From Anaerolineaceae bacterium (lineage in GTDB: Bacteria; Chloroflexota; Anaerolineae; Anaerolineales; Villigracilaceae), in the NCBI GenBank assembly GCA_003598975.1, contig QZIJ01000137.1:1-56110 (forward strand): a stretch of DNA of 56,110 nt, read 5' to 3'. The position numbers and the translations under genes are program-made. The notes below the pieces were generated by a model. That model ran no database searches. It was not told the origin of the DNA and saw nothing but the letters and a program-made list of their open reading frames with translations. Of the stretch, positions 40,729-49,486 are shown in pieces (the first letter of the stretch is position 1; the number at the start of each line of letters is the position of its first letter).

Positions 40729-43077
40729 TTATGCCGCCAGATGTTTTTCCTTATACCCCAACAACCTCAACGCATTCGCAACGACAACCAGTGTACTGCC
40801 CTCATGAAAGACAATCGCAATTCCGATGCTGACGATGCCTGTCAGGGAGGTGACGATGAGTAAGGCAATTACACCCAGCGAGATAAAAAGGTTTTGCACA
40901 ATGATGTTGCGCGTGGCGCGACCCAATCCTACTGCAAAAGGCAACTTGCTCAGGTCATCGCCCATCAAGGCGACATCGGCGGTCTCCAGTGCTACGTCAG
41001 TGCCCGCGCCGCCCATCGCAATGCCGACCGTGGCATTTGCGAGTGCGGGCGCATCGTTCACACCGTCACCGATCATGGCAACCTGACCATACTCCTTCAC
41101 CAAATCACGGATAACGGTCAGTTTATCTGCAGGCATGAGGTCGGCGCGATATTCGGTCAAGCCGATTTCTTTCGCAATGGCAGAAGCCGAGCGCGTATTG
41201 TCGCCTGTCAGCATGATGGTATGAGCAACACCCGTTTGCTTGAGGGCTTTCATCGTTGGGGCGGCTTCGTGGCGCAATGTATCGGCGAGAGCAATCAAAC
41301 CAATCACGGTTTTATCCTCTGCGATCCACATCAGGGTCTTGCCTGATTGTTGCAAGGTATCTGCTTTTTGAAGCGCATCAGCGGGAATCGTCACCATTGC
41401 CTCATCCATTAATTTGCGATTGCCGATCCAGATCGTTTTGCCGTTCGAGACGGCGCGCAGACCGCGTCCCGTCAGCGACTCGACTTCGTCCATGACGGAA
41501 ACGGGCAGACTCTGAGCCGAACGGACGACTGCCTGTGCAAGCGGATGGGCGGAACGAGACTCCGCTCCCGCAACAAGCGACACCACATCATCTTCTTTCC
41601 ACCCCGAGTCTGGGAACACGACCAAATCCGTCACCTCAGGCCGACCATGAGTCACCGTGCCTGTTTTATCGAAGGCGATGGCTTTGAGGCGACCGAGATT
41701 TTCGAGATGCGCTCCGCCCTTGACCAGCACGCCGTTACGCGCAGCTTGCGCCACACCTGCAAGGATCGTGGCAGGCGTGCCAAGCGCGAGGGCGCAGGGG
41801 GATGCCGCGACGAGGAGGGTCATGGCGCGAAGAAATGATTCGTGGAAAGGGAAGCCAAGCAACGGAGGCACGATAATGACCAACGCTGTAACGATCAACA
41901 CGGCGGGAACAAAGACGCGCTCGAACTTTTCGACCGTTTGCTGGGTGGGTGATTTTTGCGCCTGCGCCTCTTCCACCATTTTCATGACACGCGCAAGCGT
42001 GGAGTCTTTGGCAAGCCGTGTCACTTTTACTTCCAACGCGCCTTCGCCGTTGACCGTGCTGGCAAATACTTGATCGCCCGGAACTTTATCCACCGGGAGA
42101 GATTCGCCTGTGACCGAGGCTTGATCCACGCCAGAGTTTCCTATCAGGATGACGCCATCCACAGGAATACGCACACCAGGGCGGACAATCACAACATCTT
42201 CCAATTGCAGGGATTCGACGGGAAGTTCCTGCTCTTTTCCATCACGGCGGACAAGAGCGGTCTTCGGTGCGAGGTCTGCCAACGCGCGTACAGCAGCGCG
42301 GGCGCGGTCGAGGGCGCGTTCCTCCAGCGCGTGACCGAGGCTAAAAAGAAAGAGAAGTAGCGCGCCTTCGGCAAACTCGCCGAGGAACGCCGCGCCGAGC
42401 GCCGCCATGACCATCAGCAAGTCGGTGTCGAAATGTTTCTCTTTGATCGCGTGCCAGGCGTGTTGCGAAATATCCCAACCGCCGAAGACATATCCGCCAA
42501 TATAGAGCGTAGTTGCGATCCATGCGGGCAGACCGAAAAAGGTTTCCCCAAGCCAGCCGATTATTAGGAGCAATCCTGCTGTGAGACTGAATACAATTTC
42601 ACGATTCTCTTTATACCAACTGCGGAATCCTTCTGCGGGAATTTCATAGCCCAGGGATTGAACGCGCTTTTCAATGGCAGGACGGTCCACCTTATGCTTG
42701 TCATATTCCACGCGCAAACTTGCGGCGGCATAGTTGACATTTACTGCCAGTACGCCGTCCATGCGACCAAGACCATGTTCGATGACCGTCACGCAGTCCG
42801 AACAATCCATGCCCTCGATGGGCGTGAAAAGGTGATGGTAACGGTTGGCAATTCCCGCGCCTGCACGCTGTGCCAATCGCTTCACCTGTTCGAGGGTCAG
42901 CAGGTTGGGATCGTAATGCAGGCACAGATCCACGGGCGTTTTCTCGCGCTCGAGATGGGCGCGCAGGATGCCCCTTTGATTCTGCAGAGAGACTTCGAGA
43001 CGGTTGAGGCATTCATCCTGCTCATCCTTCACATTGGGCAAAAGCAGGGGTATTTCCAATTCGATTGTTTTTTCCAT
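40729..43077 (-). CDS. P1B-type heavy-metal ATPase with SPC motif (P1B-4-like)
   Basis: A 782-residue metal-exporting ATPase. The N-terminus has a degenerate HMA-like domain and a second one with GMDCSDC. Membrane metal motif SPCALALGTPA replaces the usual CPC. Catalytic DKTGTVTHG, RSAHPLAQAV, MLTGDNTRSA and GDGVNDAPAL are intact, and the last helix pair has FHEGSTLVVVANALRLL. SPC plus HEGST is the P1B-4 pattern, associated with Co, Zn, Cd or Fe export. It lies in one operon with an ArsR regulator and a ZIP protein. Confidence 0.93.
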   Translation of the reverse strand: MEKTIELEIPLLLPNVKDEQDECLNRLEVSLQNQRGILRAHLEREKTPVDLCLHYDPNLLTLEQVKRLAQRAGAGIANRYHHLFTPIEGMDCSDCVTVIEHGLGRMDGVLAVNVNYAAASLRVEYDKHKVDRPAIEKRVQSLGYEIPAEGFRSWYKENREIVFSLTAGLLLIIGWLGETFFGLPAWIATTLYIGGYVFGGWDISQHAWHAIKEKHFDTDLLMVMAALGAAFLGEFAEGALLLFLFSLGHALEERALDRARAAVRALADLAPKTALVRRDGKEQELPVESLQLEDVVIVRPGVRIPVDGVILIGNSGVDQASVTGESLPVDKVPGDQVFASTVNGEGALEVKVTRLAKDSTLARVMKMVEEAQAQKSPTQQTVEKFERVFVPAVLIVTALVIIVPPLLGFPFHESFLRAMTLLVAASPCALALGTPATILAGVAQAARNGVLVKGGAHLENLGRLKAIAFDKTGTVTHGRPEVTDLVVFPDSGWKEDDVVSLVAGAESRSAHPLAQAVVRSAQSLPVSVMDEVESLTGRGLRAVSNGKTIWIGNRKLMDEAMVTIPADALQKADTLQQSGKTLMWIAEDKTVIGLIALADTLRHEAAPTMKALKQTGVAHTIMLTGDNTRSASAIAKEIGLTEYRADLMPADKLTVIRDLVKEYGQVAMIGDGVNDAPALANATVGIAMGGAGTDVALETADVALMGDDLSKLPFAVGLGRATRNIIVQNLFISLGVIALLIVTSLTGIVSIGIAIVFHEGSTLVVVANALRLLGYKEKHLAA

Positions 43078-43165
43078 AAGGTATGTCCTTTTCAACTAGC
43101 AGGTACGGGAAATGGTTAATAGCCCTCGCCTTGAAAAGGCAGGGCAACAGACTGAAAGGTCAAAA

Positions 43166-43426
43166 TTAAACTGTTGGTGGGTGGGAAATATTTTCGTGCA
43201 AACACCAGGGAATAATCTGATCCGGCGTTGGCATTACGGAAACATCAGGTTTGGTTTGTGATGACTTGGGCTGTTCTGGCAGGAGAATGCCGGCATGGAT
43301 GACACAGACCGACTCACTGGAAGCGTGAGCCGTGATTTTGGCAGTGTTCACCCAATGCCCTGCCATCCCGATCAGGATCAGGAGGAGCAGGAGGGTTAGC
43401 ACAACTCGTTGAATGGTGTTCTTCAT
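43166..43426 (-). CDS. Small secreted or membrane-anchored protein, unknown
   Basis: An 86-residue protein with an N-terminal membrane helix (VVLTLLLLLILIGMAGHWV) and a short exported tail with two Cys (SVCVIHAG, IPWCLHENISH) and His residues that could bind metal. No family recognised. It sits between the ArsR gene (2 bp away) and the P-type ATPase gene in the same operon. Confidence 0.55.
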   Translation of the reverse strand: MKNTIQRVVLTLLLLLILIGMAGHWVNTAKITAHASSESVCVIHAGILLPEQPKSSQTKPDVSVMPTPDQIIPWCLHENISHPPTV

Positions 43427-43428
43427 AA

Positions 43429-43728
43429 TTAACCATGCAGGACGTGATCAAGTCCGCGCTTGAACAGTTCGATCACATGATCGTCATCGAGACAAACGAA
43501 TACATTACGTCCCTGTTTGCGGGTGCGAATAAGCCGCTTGTCACGCAGTCCACGCAACTGATGCGAGACCGCGGACTTGGTCAGCCCCAGGCGCTCCACA
43601 AGTTCACTGACGCCAACTTCTCCATTCAGCAAAGCGCTGATAATGAGAATGCGCGTCGGGTCGCTCAACGCATCGAACAGGTTGGCGAGATCGGAGGCGA
43701 CTGCAGGGGTGACCTTATCCTTTGCCAC
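43429..43728 (-). CDS. ArsR/SmtB-family metal-sensing repressor
   Basis: A 99-residue winged-helix repressor starting at GTG 43728. Its core has LFDALSDPTRILIISALLNG, VGVSELVERLGLTKSAVSHQ and a C-terminal helix with DDDHVIELFKRGLDHVLHG. The Asp/His pattern in that helix matches the alpha-5 site of CzrA/SmtB zinc sensors, and no CxC site is present in the recognition helix. It probably controls the operon from the 8-2-8 inverted repeat at 44353-44370 upstream of the first gene. Confidence 0.9.
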   Translation of the reverse strand: MAKDKVTPAVASDLANLFDALSDPTRILIISALLNGEVGVSELVERLGLTKSAVSHQLRGLRDKRLIRTRKQGRNVFVCLDDDHVIELFKRGLDHVLHG

Positions 43729-43730
43729 GA

Positions 43731-44339
43731 TTAGATCCAGCGGCGAACACTCATCTGGTACTTGCGGTAGTCCTCGCCATATTTCTCTGTGAGGAATGCT
43801 TCCTCCAGCCGCACTTGAACATGGATCAGGACAAAACCAAGTACGGTAACGGTCAGGGTGGCTGCAGTGGGCAATAACAATAGCAGCCCCACCAGCATAA
43901 TCAGCATCCCCAGGAAGATGGGATTGCGCGAAACGCCGAACAAGCCATGCTGAACCAGAGTGGATTTGCTTTCTTCGTCAATGCCGATCCGCCACGAGTC
44001 GCCCATTTGGATTTGGGCGACCAACACCCAGATCAAAGCCAATATGAGCAATATGATCCCGATGATCATCAGCACGGAGGAATTCATCCATGTGATTGGG
44101 GACAGCCAGTGATAGTACCCTTCCAGGAAGGAAAACACGAACACGATCAGCGCGGTGGCGATCAGGGTCAGGCGGAATAGTTTGCCAACGAAGTCATGAA
44201 CGGTATCGCCATTGCCAAGTTTGTAGGGGTTGATGCCTGTTCGTTTCCAGGCAATATACGAGCGCCAGAACATGGCGAGTCCAAAGAACAGCAGGAAGTA
44301 AACGGGGAGAAAGATTTTCAAGAAGGTATCCATAGACAT
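43731..44339 (-). CDS. Isoprenylcysteine carboxyl methyltransferase-like membrane protein
   Basis: A 202-residue protein with five to six membrane helices and the ICMT-type C-terminal motif: VQHGLFGVSRNPIFLGMLIM, then LEEAFLTEKYGEDYRKYQ. It is the first gene of the ArsR-ATPase operon, immediately behind the ArsR operator, so it is likely metal-induced. Substrate unknown. The start is either 44339 or 44333; an upstream TTG frame would run into the operator and is rejected. Confidence 0.85.
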   Translation of the reverse strand: MSMDTFLKIFLPVYFLLFFGLAMFWRSYIAWKRTGINPYKLGNGDTVHDFVGKLFRLTLIATALIVFVFSFLEGYYHWLSPITWMNSSVLMIIGIILLILALIWVLVAQIQMGDSWRIGIDEESKSTLVQHGLFGVSRNPIFLGMLIMLVGLLLLLPTAATLTVTVLGFVLIHVQVRLEEAFLTEKYGEDYRKYQMSVRRWI

Positions 44340-44344
44340 CTCTA

Positions 44345-44370
44345 AATAGTTGAATAGTTGCTCAACTATT
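44345..44370. promoter_or_regulatory. ArsR/SmtB-type operator
   Basis: Perfect inverted repeat AATAGTTG-CT-CAACTATT (44353-44370), preceded by another direct AATAGTTG (44345-44352). The symmetry and AT-rich composition fit ArsR/SmtB sites, which are 12-2-12-like. It lies just upstream of the operon that contains an ArsR gene. Confidence 0.75.
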
Positions 44371-44399
44371 TGCAATCATACCCCCTGCTTGAAGATTCG

Positions 44400-45854
44400 T
44401 CAAGATGGCAGGGTGAACCCAAACGTTGTTCCCTGCCCTGACTGACTTTCCGCCCGTACTTTCCCGCCGTGCGCCTCTACTAATTGTTTTACAATCGCCA
44501 GCCCAATCCCCGATCCGCCGCTGGCGCGTGAACGGGATTTGTCAGCGCGATAGAAGCGGTCAAAGACAAAGGGCAGATCATCAGGTGGAATGCCCTCACC
44601 TGTATCAGATACCGTGATGAGGAGGCTCTGGGTTTTATCGTTTCTGCATGTCACTGTAACCCGTCCCCCTGCAGGTGTGTGACGCAAAGCATTACTGAGC
44701 AGATTGCGAATTACCTGGGCGATACGATCCGCGTCCACACTAATAGATGGCAAGTTGGGCGCAAGTTCCAATGCGAGTTCAATCTGGCTGGATTGTGCCT
44801 GCAAACGGAACGGCTCGACTGCCCGCATAATGAGTTCAGCGGGATCGATCTTCACGCGTTCCAGCTTCAATTGACCCGCTTCCGCCAGCGAAAGCAATCT
44901 TAAATCCGAAACGAGACGAGTCAATAATGCTGCTTCATCCCGCAGTGTAGCAATTTCTTGTGGACTGGCGGGCAGGACTCCATCCAACATGGCTTCCAGA
45001 TTCCCCTGAATCACCGTAAGCGGAGTGCGCAGTTCATGGGCGACATCCGCGATCAGATTGCGGCGCAATTCTTCATGTTGTGCAAGCGAGTCCGCCATTT
45101 GATTGAATGCAGTTGCCAGCACGCCGATTTCATCCTGCGCTTGTGTCGGAATACGTTGATGCAAATCTCCCGCCGCGATTTTTTGAGCGGCGGAGGTTAG
45201 TCGTTGTATAGGCGCAACGATATGAAAGAAAAGCAATGAGCCAAGCAGCAACGCAACAACCGCGGCGATGATACCCGCCCACCATGTGGACCGATTGACC
45301 GATGAGACAAATTCCCCAGCGGGGCTGGTTGCATTTGGACTCGCATAAACAGGCAGAAGCGTTCCCACCTGCTGATTTCCTGCAATGACAGGCACACCTG
45401 CTGCTAAATCCGCTGATGAAAGACTCTTTCCAACATCCTGCGCGGCGCTATCGGCGATAATCGTCCCCTGCGCGTCGGCAAGCAGGAGACGCAATCCCAT
45501 CATGTTCCAGGGATTGGAGGCAGAACCCATCATATCGCCGCCCATTTCCATTCCATTTCCTTCCTGCCACATGCCCCAGTTGTCCTCTCCCATCATCCCC
45601 ATGCCATCATTCATCATGGATGTTCCCCAGGGATTATTGAGCAAGTTCTCCACACCCTGCCAATTCCCCTGACGACTGTAATACTGGGCAAGAGTGGGGG
45701 CAAGTTGCTGCGCAAACACCCGTCCATTTTGATCGATGTATTGGCTGAATTGTGTCTGCGTCGAACGGCTGACCAGGTAGGTGTCAATGCCGCCGCCGAC
45801 CACAACCACCAATAAAAATGCACCCATTAGCTTGAGCCACAAACTACGCATCAT
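44400..45854 (-). CDS. Sensor histidine kinase with Met-rich extracytoplasmic domain
   Basis: A 484-residue kinase with two membrane helices (about residues 10-28 and 190-215) flanking an extracytoplasmic sensor. The sensor holds a Met/Trp/Gly-rich stretch (GMMGEDNWGMWQEGNGMEMG) suited to Cu(I) or Ag(I) binding. HAMP, HisKA (DVAHELRTPLTVIQGN) and HATPase_c domains (NLLSNALRHTPAG, DTGEGIPPDDL, GSGIGLAI) follow. It overlaps the response-regulator gene by about 11 bp. The longer frame to 45929 lies inside that gene and is rejected. Confidence 0.92.
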   Translation of the reverse strand: MMRSLWLKLMGAFLLVVVVGGGIDTYLVSRSTQTQFSQYIDQNGRVFAQQLAPTLAQYYSRQGNWQGVENLLNNPWGTSMMNDGMGMMGEDNWGMWQEGNGMEMGGDMMGSASNPWNMMGLRLLLADAQGTIIADSAAQDVGKSLSSADLAAGVPVIAGNQQVGTLLPVYASPNATSPAGEFVSSVNRSTWWAGIIAAVVALLLGSLLFFHIVAPIQRLTSAAQKIAAGDLHQRIPTQAQDEIGVLATAFNQMADSLAQHEELRRNLIADVAHELRTPLTVIQGNLEAMLDGVLPASPQEIATLRDEAALLTRLVSDLRLLSLAEAGQLKLERVKIDPAELIMRAVEPFRLQAQSSQIELALELAPNLPSISVDADRIAQVIRNLLSNALRHTPAGGRVTVTCRNDKTQSLLITVSDTGEGIPPDDLPFVFDRFYRADKSRSRASGGSGIGLAIVKQLVEAHGGKVRAESQSGQGTTFGFTLPS

Positions 45855-46542
45855 GGCGAAACTCCGCAGAAAACCGATAACCCACACCGAACACTGTTTC
45901 AATGAAGCGCGGCGCGCGGGCGTCGTCACCCAGTTTGGCGCGCAAGTTTTTGATGTGCTGATCCATCACACGCTCATACCCTTCATAAGCCACACCCTGT
46001 GCGGCTTCGACCAACTGTAATCGGGTGAATGCCTGCCCTGGATGACGCATGAACGCGGCAAGAATCTCGAATTCGGTTGGAGTCAGATCGAGGAGCTGGT
46101 CATCCTTGGTCGCGGTATGCGCTTCGAGGTCCAGAACGAGTGTATCGGCGCGCAGGATGGGCGGCGGCTGCACCTGTCCACGACTTCGCCGCAGCACAAC
46201 GCGTACACGCGCTGTTACCTCACGTGGACTAAACGGCTTGGTGACGTAATCATCCGCGCCCAATTCCAGCCCGATCAGTTTATCGCTCTCCTCACTGCGG
46301 GCAGTAAGCATGATGATAGGTGTATCCGTTTCGCGGCGGATCTGGCGGCAGACCTCCCAGCCGTCCACGTGCGGAAGGTGCAAATCCAGGATGACAAGAT
46401 CGGGCTTTTCATGCCGAAAGGCTGGCATTGCCTGTGCGCCATCAGAGATGATGACAACCTGGTAGCCAGCCTGTTCGAGATACAACCGCAAGGTGCGGGT
46501 GATTTGCGCTTCGTCTTCAACGACCAAGATTTTGTCTGCCAA
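45844..46542 (-). CDS. OmpR/PhoB-family response regulator
   Basis: A 232-residue regulator. The receiver domain has VVEDEAQITRTL, phospho-Asp in LVILDLHLPHVDG, and TARSE plus KPFSPREV. The winged-helix domain holds LTPTEFEILAAFMRHPGQ and ERVMDQHIKNLRAKLGDD. The start is TTG 46542, 7 nt after an AGGAG site; a TTG two codons earlier is too close to it. It pairs with the Met-rich sensor kinase and probably controls the metal genes. Confidence 0.92.
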   Translation of the reverse strand: MADKILVVEDEAQITRTLRLYLEQAGYQVVIISDGAQAMPAFRHEKPDLVILDLHLPHVDGWEVCRQIRRETDTPIIMLTARSEESDKLIGLELGADDYVTKPFSPREVTARVRVVLRRSRGQVQPPPILRADTLVLDLEAHTATKDDQLLDLTPTEFEILAAFMRHPGQAFTRLQLVEAAQGVAYEGYERVMDQHIKNLRAKLGDDARAPRFIETVFGVGYRFSAEFRHDA

Positions 46543-46569
46543 AACCAATCTCCTGCTATTCGAGCATGC

Positions 46570-46884
46570 CTAGGAAGGGGAAGACTGCTTTTGCGTTAGT
46601 GTGCGTACCAGCCAAAAAATGCCTCCGACGATGAGCGCAAGCACGCCAAGTGGAACGAGCCACATGAACGCCATGCCGAGAAATCCAAAAGGCATTCCCC
46701 AACCGCCCATCATCATCGGCATGTACCCGCGATAACCCATCATGTTTCCGTAGCCGTTCCAGCCGTCACAGCCATAACCATAGGCGGAATTGTTCCATCC
46801 AAAGGGCATGAACATGCCGCCAACCAAGCCAAGAGCAAACAGGGCGACTACGCCGATCACGATCCAGAGTGCAATATTTTTCAT
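46570..46884 (-). CDS. Met/Gly/Trp-rich small membrane protein
   Basis: A 104-residue protein with two membrane helices (about residues 5-27 and 65-92) and between them a very unusual segment rich in Gly, Tyr, Met and Trp (WNGYGNMMGYRGYMPMMMGG). The Met cluster suggests Cu(I) binding and echoes the sensor domain of the adjacent kinase. A strong AGGAG site precedes the ATG. It lies between the haem c gene and the two-component genes. No named family. Confidence 0.7.
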   Translation of the reverse strand: MKNIALWIVIGVVALFALGLVGGMFMPFGWNNSAYGYGCDGWNGYGNMMGYRGYMPMMMGGWGMPFGFLGMAFMWLVPLGVLALIVGGIFWLVRTLTQKQSSPS

Positions 46885-46921
46885 TGTATCATCTCCTTAT
46901 TGTTGTTGATTTTTGAAATGG

Positions 46922-47668
46922 TTAGTTGTTTTGAGCGCCCGCTGCGATCCAATCCAAAATGGTTTGGATTTCTGCTGGAGTGAGGGGCGCGCTGCGGAAA
47001 GGCATGTAGCCGCTGTACACGTAGTAAGCAAGGCGGCTGTTGTAGACATCGCCAGGGATAATGACTGCGCCACTGGCGCCGCCTTTCAGTGCGTTCTCAT
47101 ATGTATCGAGATACAAGCCGTTCGTCCCGCCGTGACAGGCGACACATCGCGCTACAAAGATGGGCTGAACGTTATCTCTGAATGAAATGGATATTGAGGG
47201 AGTGGGAGAAGTCGGTGAACTGTTTGGCACAGTCGGCGTAAGGTTCCAGTTAGGGTTAGCCTGCCAGCCACTGCCATTTCCGTTCATCATGCCGCCATGC
47301 ATACCACTCCAGTTATTGTCGTTCCAATCGTGCATCATGCCCCAGCCTTGTTGTCCCTGTTGTGAGTAGTTCGGATTCGTCATCCAACCATGCTCCCATT
47401 CTCCCTCTGGACTCATCATCCACCAGCCTGGTCTCCACTGTCCCTGCGGAGGAATGGCGGGCGGTGTCGCTTGTGGAATGGATGTTGCTTGGAATTGTTG
47501 CGGAACTATCGTCGGTTGAATCTGTTGTGGAACGAATGTCGGTTGGGCAAATTGTTGCACTGGGGCGCTGATGGCGCGCATCTGTGTGATGAAAGTTCCT
47601 GCCATGAACCCGCCCACCAGTACGGTTCCAGCCGCGACCAGTCCGAGAAGGATTTTTACGAATTTCAT
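46922..47668 (-). CDS. Membrane-anchored protein with C-terminal cytochrome c domain
   Basis: A 248-residue protein with an N-terminal signal/anchor (VKILLGLVAAGTVLVGGFMA) and a Pro/Gln-rich linker. A Trp/Met/Asn/Gly-rich region (GWGMMHDWNDNNWSGMHGGM) follows. The C-terminal haem c domain has CVACHGG and a distal Met candidate in SGYMPFRSAPLTPAE. It is likely an extracytoplasmic electron carrier or metal-linked redox sensor. AGGAG 8 nt before ATG 47668 sets the start. First gene of the two-component operon. Confidence 0.85.
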   Translation of the reverse strand: MKFVKILLGLVAAGTVLVGGFMAGTFITQMRAISAPVQQFAQPTFVPQQIQPTIVPQQFQATSIPQATPPAIPPQGQWRPGWWMMSPEGEWEHGWMTNPNYSQQGQQGWGMMHDWNDNNWSGMHGGMMNGNGSGWQANPNWNLTPTVPNSSPTSPTPSISISFRDNVQPIFVARCVACHGGTNGLYLDTYENALKGGASGAVIIPGDVYNSRLAYYVYSGYMPFRSAPLTPAEIQTILDWIAAGAQNN

Positions 47669-47757
47669 GGGGCATCTCCTGTTTGTGAAGTTACGCACAG
47701 GATAATCCCCAGATATATAGAAGTTGTGTAGAACAAGTGAAAAAGCCGTATAAATCC

Positions 47758-47811
47758 TTGACAGTTTCTCCTCTCGGGGTAAAATATCATTAAGTACTGA
47801 TATAATGATAT
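47758..47811 (+). promoter_or_regulatory. Promoter and operator of the CmtR-like operon
   Basis: TTGACA (47758-47763) and TAAAAT (47780-47785), 16-bp spacer. A perfect inverted repeat ATATCATTA-N10-TAATGATAT (47784-47792, 47803-47811) covers the -10 edge and transcription start, as expected for an ArsR/CmtR repressor site. Confidence 0.8.
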
Positions 47812-47819
47812 GAGGAACT

Positions 47820-48173
47820 ATGATTATGATCTCTGCACCTTCCAAAACCGACCTCCAAGCCAAACTATTCCGCGGCTTCGGCGATCCGTCTCGTCTGGGA
47901 ATTCTCGATGCGCTACGCAATGGCCCACTCACGGTGAGCGAAATCGTCGAGGCGACCGGCCTCTCGCAGCCTAATGTCTCGAACCATCTGGGCTGTTTGC
48001 GCGACTGCGGCCTTGTGGTCGCTGAGCAGGAGGGCCGCTATGTCACCTATCATTTGAGCGATGATCGAGTGGGTGAACTGTTGGCTCTGGCTGAATCGCT
48101 TCTGGCGGATGTCGCGCGCGGGGTCTATGAATGTACTCGTTACAACATCCCGCGGACAGAAAGTCGCAAGTAG
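47820..48173 (+). CDS. CmtR-like Cd/Pb-sensing ArsR-family repressor
   Basis: A 117-residue winged-helix repressor (LFRGFGDPSRLGILDALRNG, GLSQPNVSNHLGCLRDCGLV). Two Cys in the recognition-helix region (CLRDC) and a third in the C-terminal tail (YECTRYN) match the Cys set that binds Cd or Pb in mycobacterial CmtR. Its perfect inverted-repeat operator lies directly upstream. It is followed 2 nt later by lspA, so it heads a metal-resistance operon. Confidence 0.88.
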   Translation: MIMISAPSKTDLQAKLFRGFGDPSRLGILDALRNGPLTVSEIVEATGLSQPNVSNHLGCLRDCGLVVAEQEGRYVTYHLSDDRVGELLALAESLLADVARGVYECTRYNIPRTESRK

Positions 48174-48175
48174 AT

Positions 48176-48676
48176 ATGAAACTGCAACTTCGTTTTCTCA
48201 TTGCACTACTTATTGCTCTTGCAGTTGATGGGCTGACCAAAACCTGGGCCGAAAGGACTCTGTCGCTTTATACCCCCATCCCTCTCATCGGACAATTCTT
48301 TCGTTTGACGTTGGGCTACAACACAGGTGTGGCATTTGGATTGTTCGCGAATGGCGGGATTGGACCACTGATACTCACGGGACTCATCATTATCGTCCTG
48401 GCAGTTTGGATGGTGCGCGCGCTGCGTGCGGGTGAGATTCCGCCTGTTGCAGCCTTTCCCATTGGGATGATTCTCGGTGGCGCAGTAGCCAACTTTGTAG
48501 ATCGCCTACCCGATGGCCGCGTCACAGACTTTCTGGATATGGGCTGGAGCGCGGCTCGCTGGCCGACTTTCAACCTGGCAGATGGTTTTATCGTGCTCGG
48601 CGTCTCTCTCTTGATGCTGACAATTTCCAAACAAAGCCGCGATGATGCTCTTGTGGGTGAAGAATCTTTCACATGA
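48176..48676 (+). CDS. lspA: Lipoprotein signal peptidase II in metal-resistance context
   Basis: A 166-residue protein with four membrane helices and the two catalytic-Asp regions: VANFVDRLPDGRVTDFLDMG and FNLADGFIVLG, plus YNTGVAFGLF. It cleaves prolipoproteins at the lipobox Cys. Accessory lspA copies are known in Pb/Cd resistance clusters, and this one follows the CmtR-like gene with a 2-nt gap. It could process the several lipoproteins of the metal block. It is probably not the housekeeping copy, though that cannot be tested here. Confidence 0.93.
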   Translation: MKLQLRFLIALLIALAVDGLTKTWAERTLSLYTPIPLIGQFFRLTLGYNTGVAFGLFANGGIGPLILTGLIIIVLAVWMVRALRAGEIPPVAAFPIGMILGGAVANFVDRLPDGRVTDFLDMGWSAARWPTFNLADGFIVLGVSLLMLTISKQSRDDALVGEESFT

Positions 48677-48768
48677 CGGGGTCGAGAATGAAAGTGGGCC
48701 AAGTCCCGCCGATTGTTTGTTGGTTATCAAAACAATTTTACGATTTTATCTGATAAGGAGAATAGAAC

Positions 48769-49449
48769 ATGAACGATGATCGCACCAACTATATTCCTGC
48801 CCTGCGATATGAATGGCTGACTGGTCTCTATGACACTGTGATGGACAAGTTAATGCATGAAACTGAGTTCAAGCAAGCTCTTGTTCGTCAGGCTCGGCTT
48901 GCTAAAAATCATCGCGTTCTGGATTTGGGTTGCGGAACAGCAACACTTACGCTCATCATCAAGCAATCTTTCCCCAATACGGAAGTGACTGGCTTGGATG
49001 GTGATCCCAAGGCCCTTGGAATCGCGAAAGAGAAGATTTCCAGATCTGGTCTAAACATTACTCTCGACGAAGGTATGGCATTTGATCTGCCATATCCCGA
49101 CAACTCGTTTGATCGTGTGTTTTCTGGTTTGCTCTTCCATCACCTGACGCGTGAGGATAAGGAGCGCACTTTAAAAGAAGTATATCGAGTCCTGCGACCT
49201 GGCGGTGAATTACATGTAGCAGACTGGGGAAAGGCAAATAGTGTGAAAATGCGGCTGGCTTTCTTTCTGGTGCAATTTTTGGACGGTTTCAGTACAACTT
49301 CTGACAACGTGAATGGGCTGCTGCCGGTGTTTTTTAACAAAGCTGATTTTCAGGATGTCACGGAGACGGCTCGATATGCAACGATTTTCGGCACTATGTC
49401 GCTGTACAAATCCAGAAAGCCCGCTCATTCGTTCATGACTGCTACATGA
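48769..49449 (+). CDS. SAM-dependent methyltransferase (UbiE/class I)
   Basis: A 226-residue class I methyltransferase: motif I VLDLGCGTATLTLI, then TGLDGDPKALGIA, motif II-like PDNSFDRVFSGLLFHHL and VLRPGGELHVADWG. Substrate unknown. Similar enzymes are linked to metalloid methylation or quinone/lipid methylation, but the Cys set of arsenite methyltransferases is not seen. AAGGAG precedes the ATG. It is probably in the CmtR operon. Confidence 0.85.
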   Translation: MNDDRTNYIPALRYEWLTGLYDTVMDKLMHETEFKQALVRQARLAKNHRVLDLGCGTATLTLIIKQSFPNTEVTGLDGDPKALGIAKEKISRSGLNITLDEGMAFDLPYPDNSFDRVFSGLLFHHLTREDKERTLKEVYRVLRPGGELHVADWGKANSVKMRLAFFLVQFLDGFSTTSDNVNGLLPVFFNKADFQDVTETARYATIFGTMSLYKSRKPAHSFMTAT

Positions 49450-49486
49450 AACGGACAGGACGTTTCTTGCCACGGAGATCAGCCCA

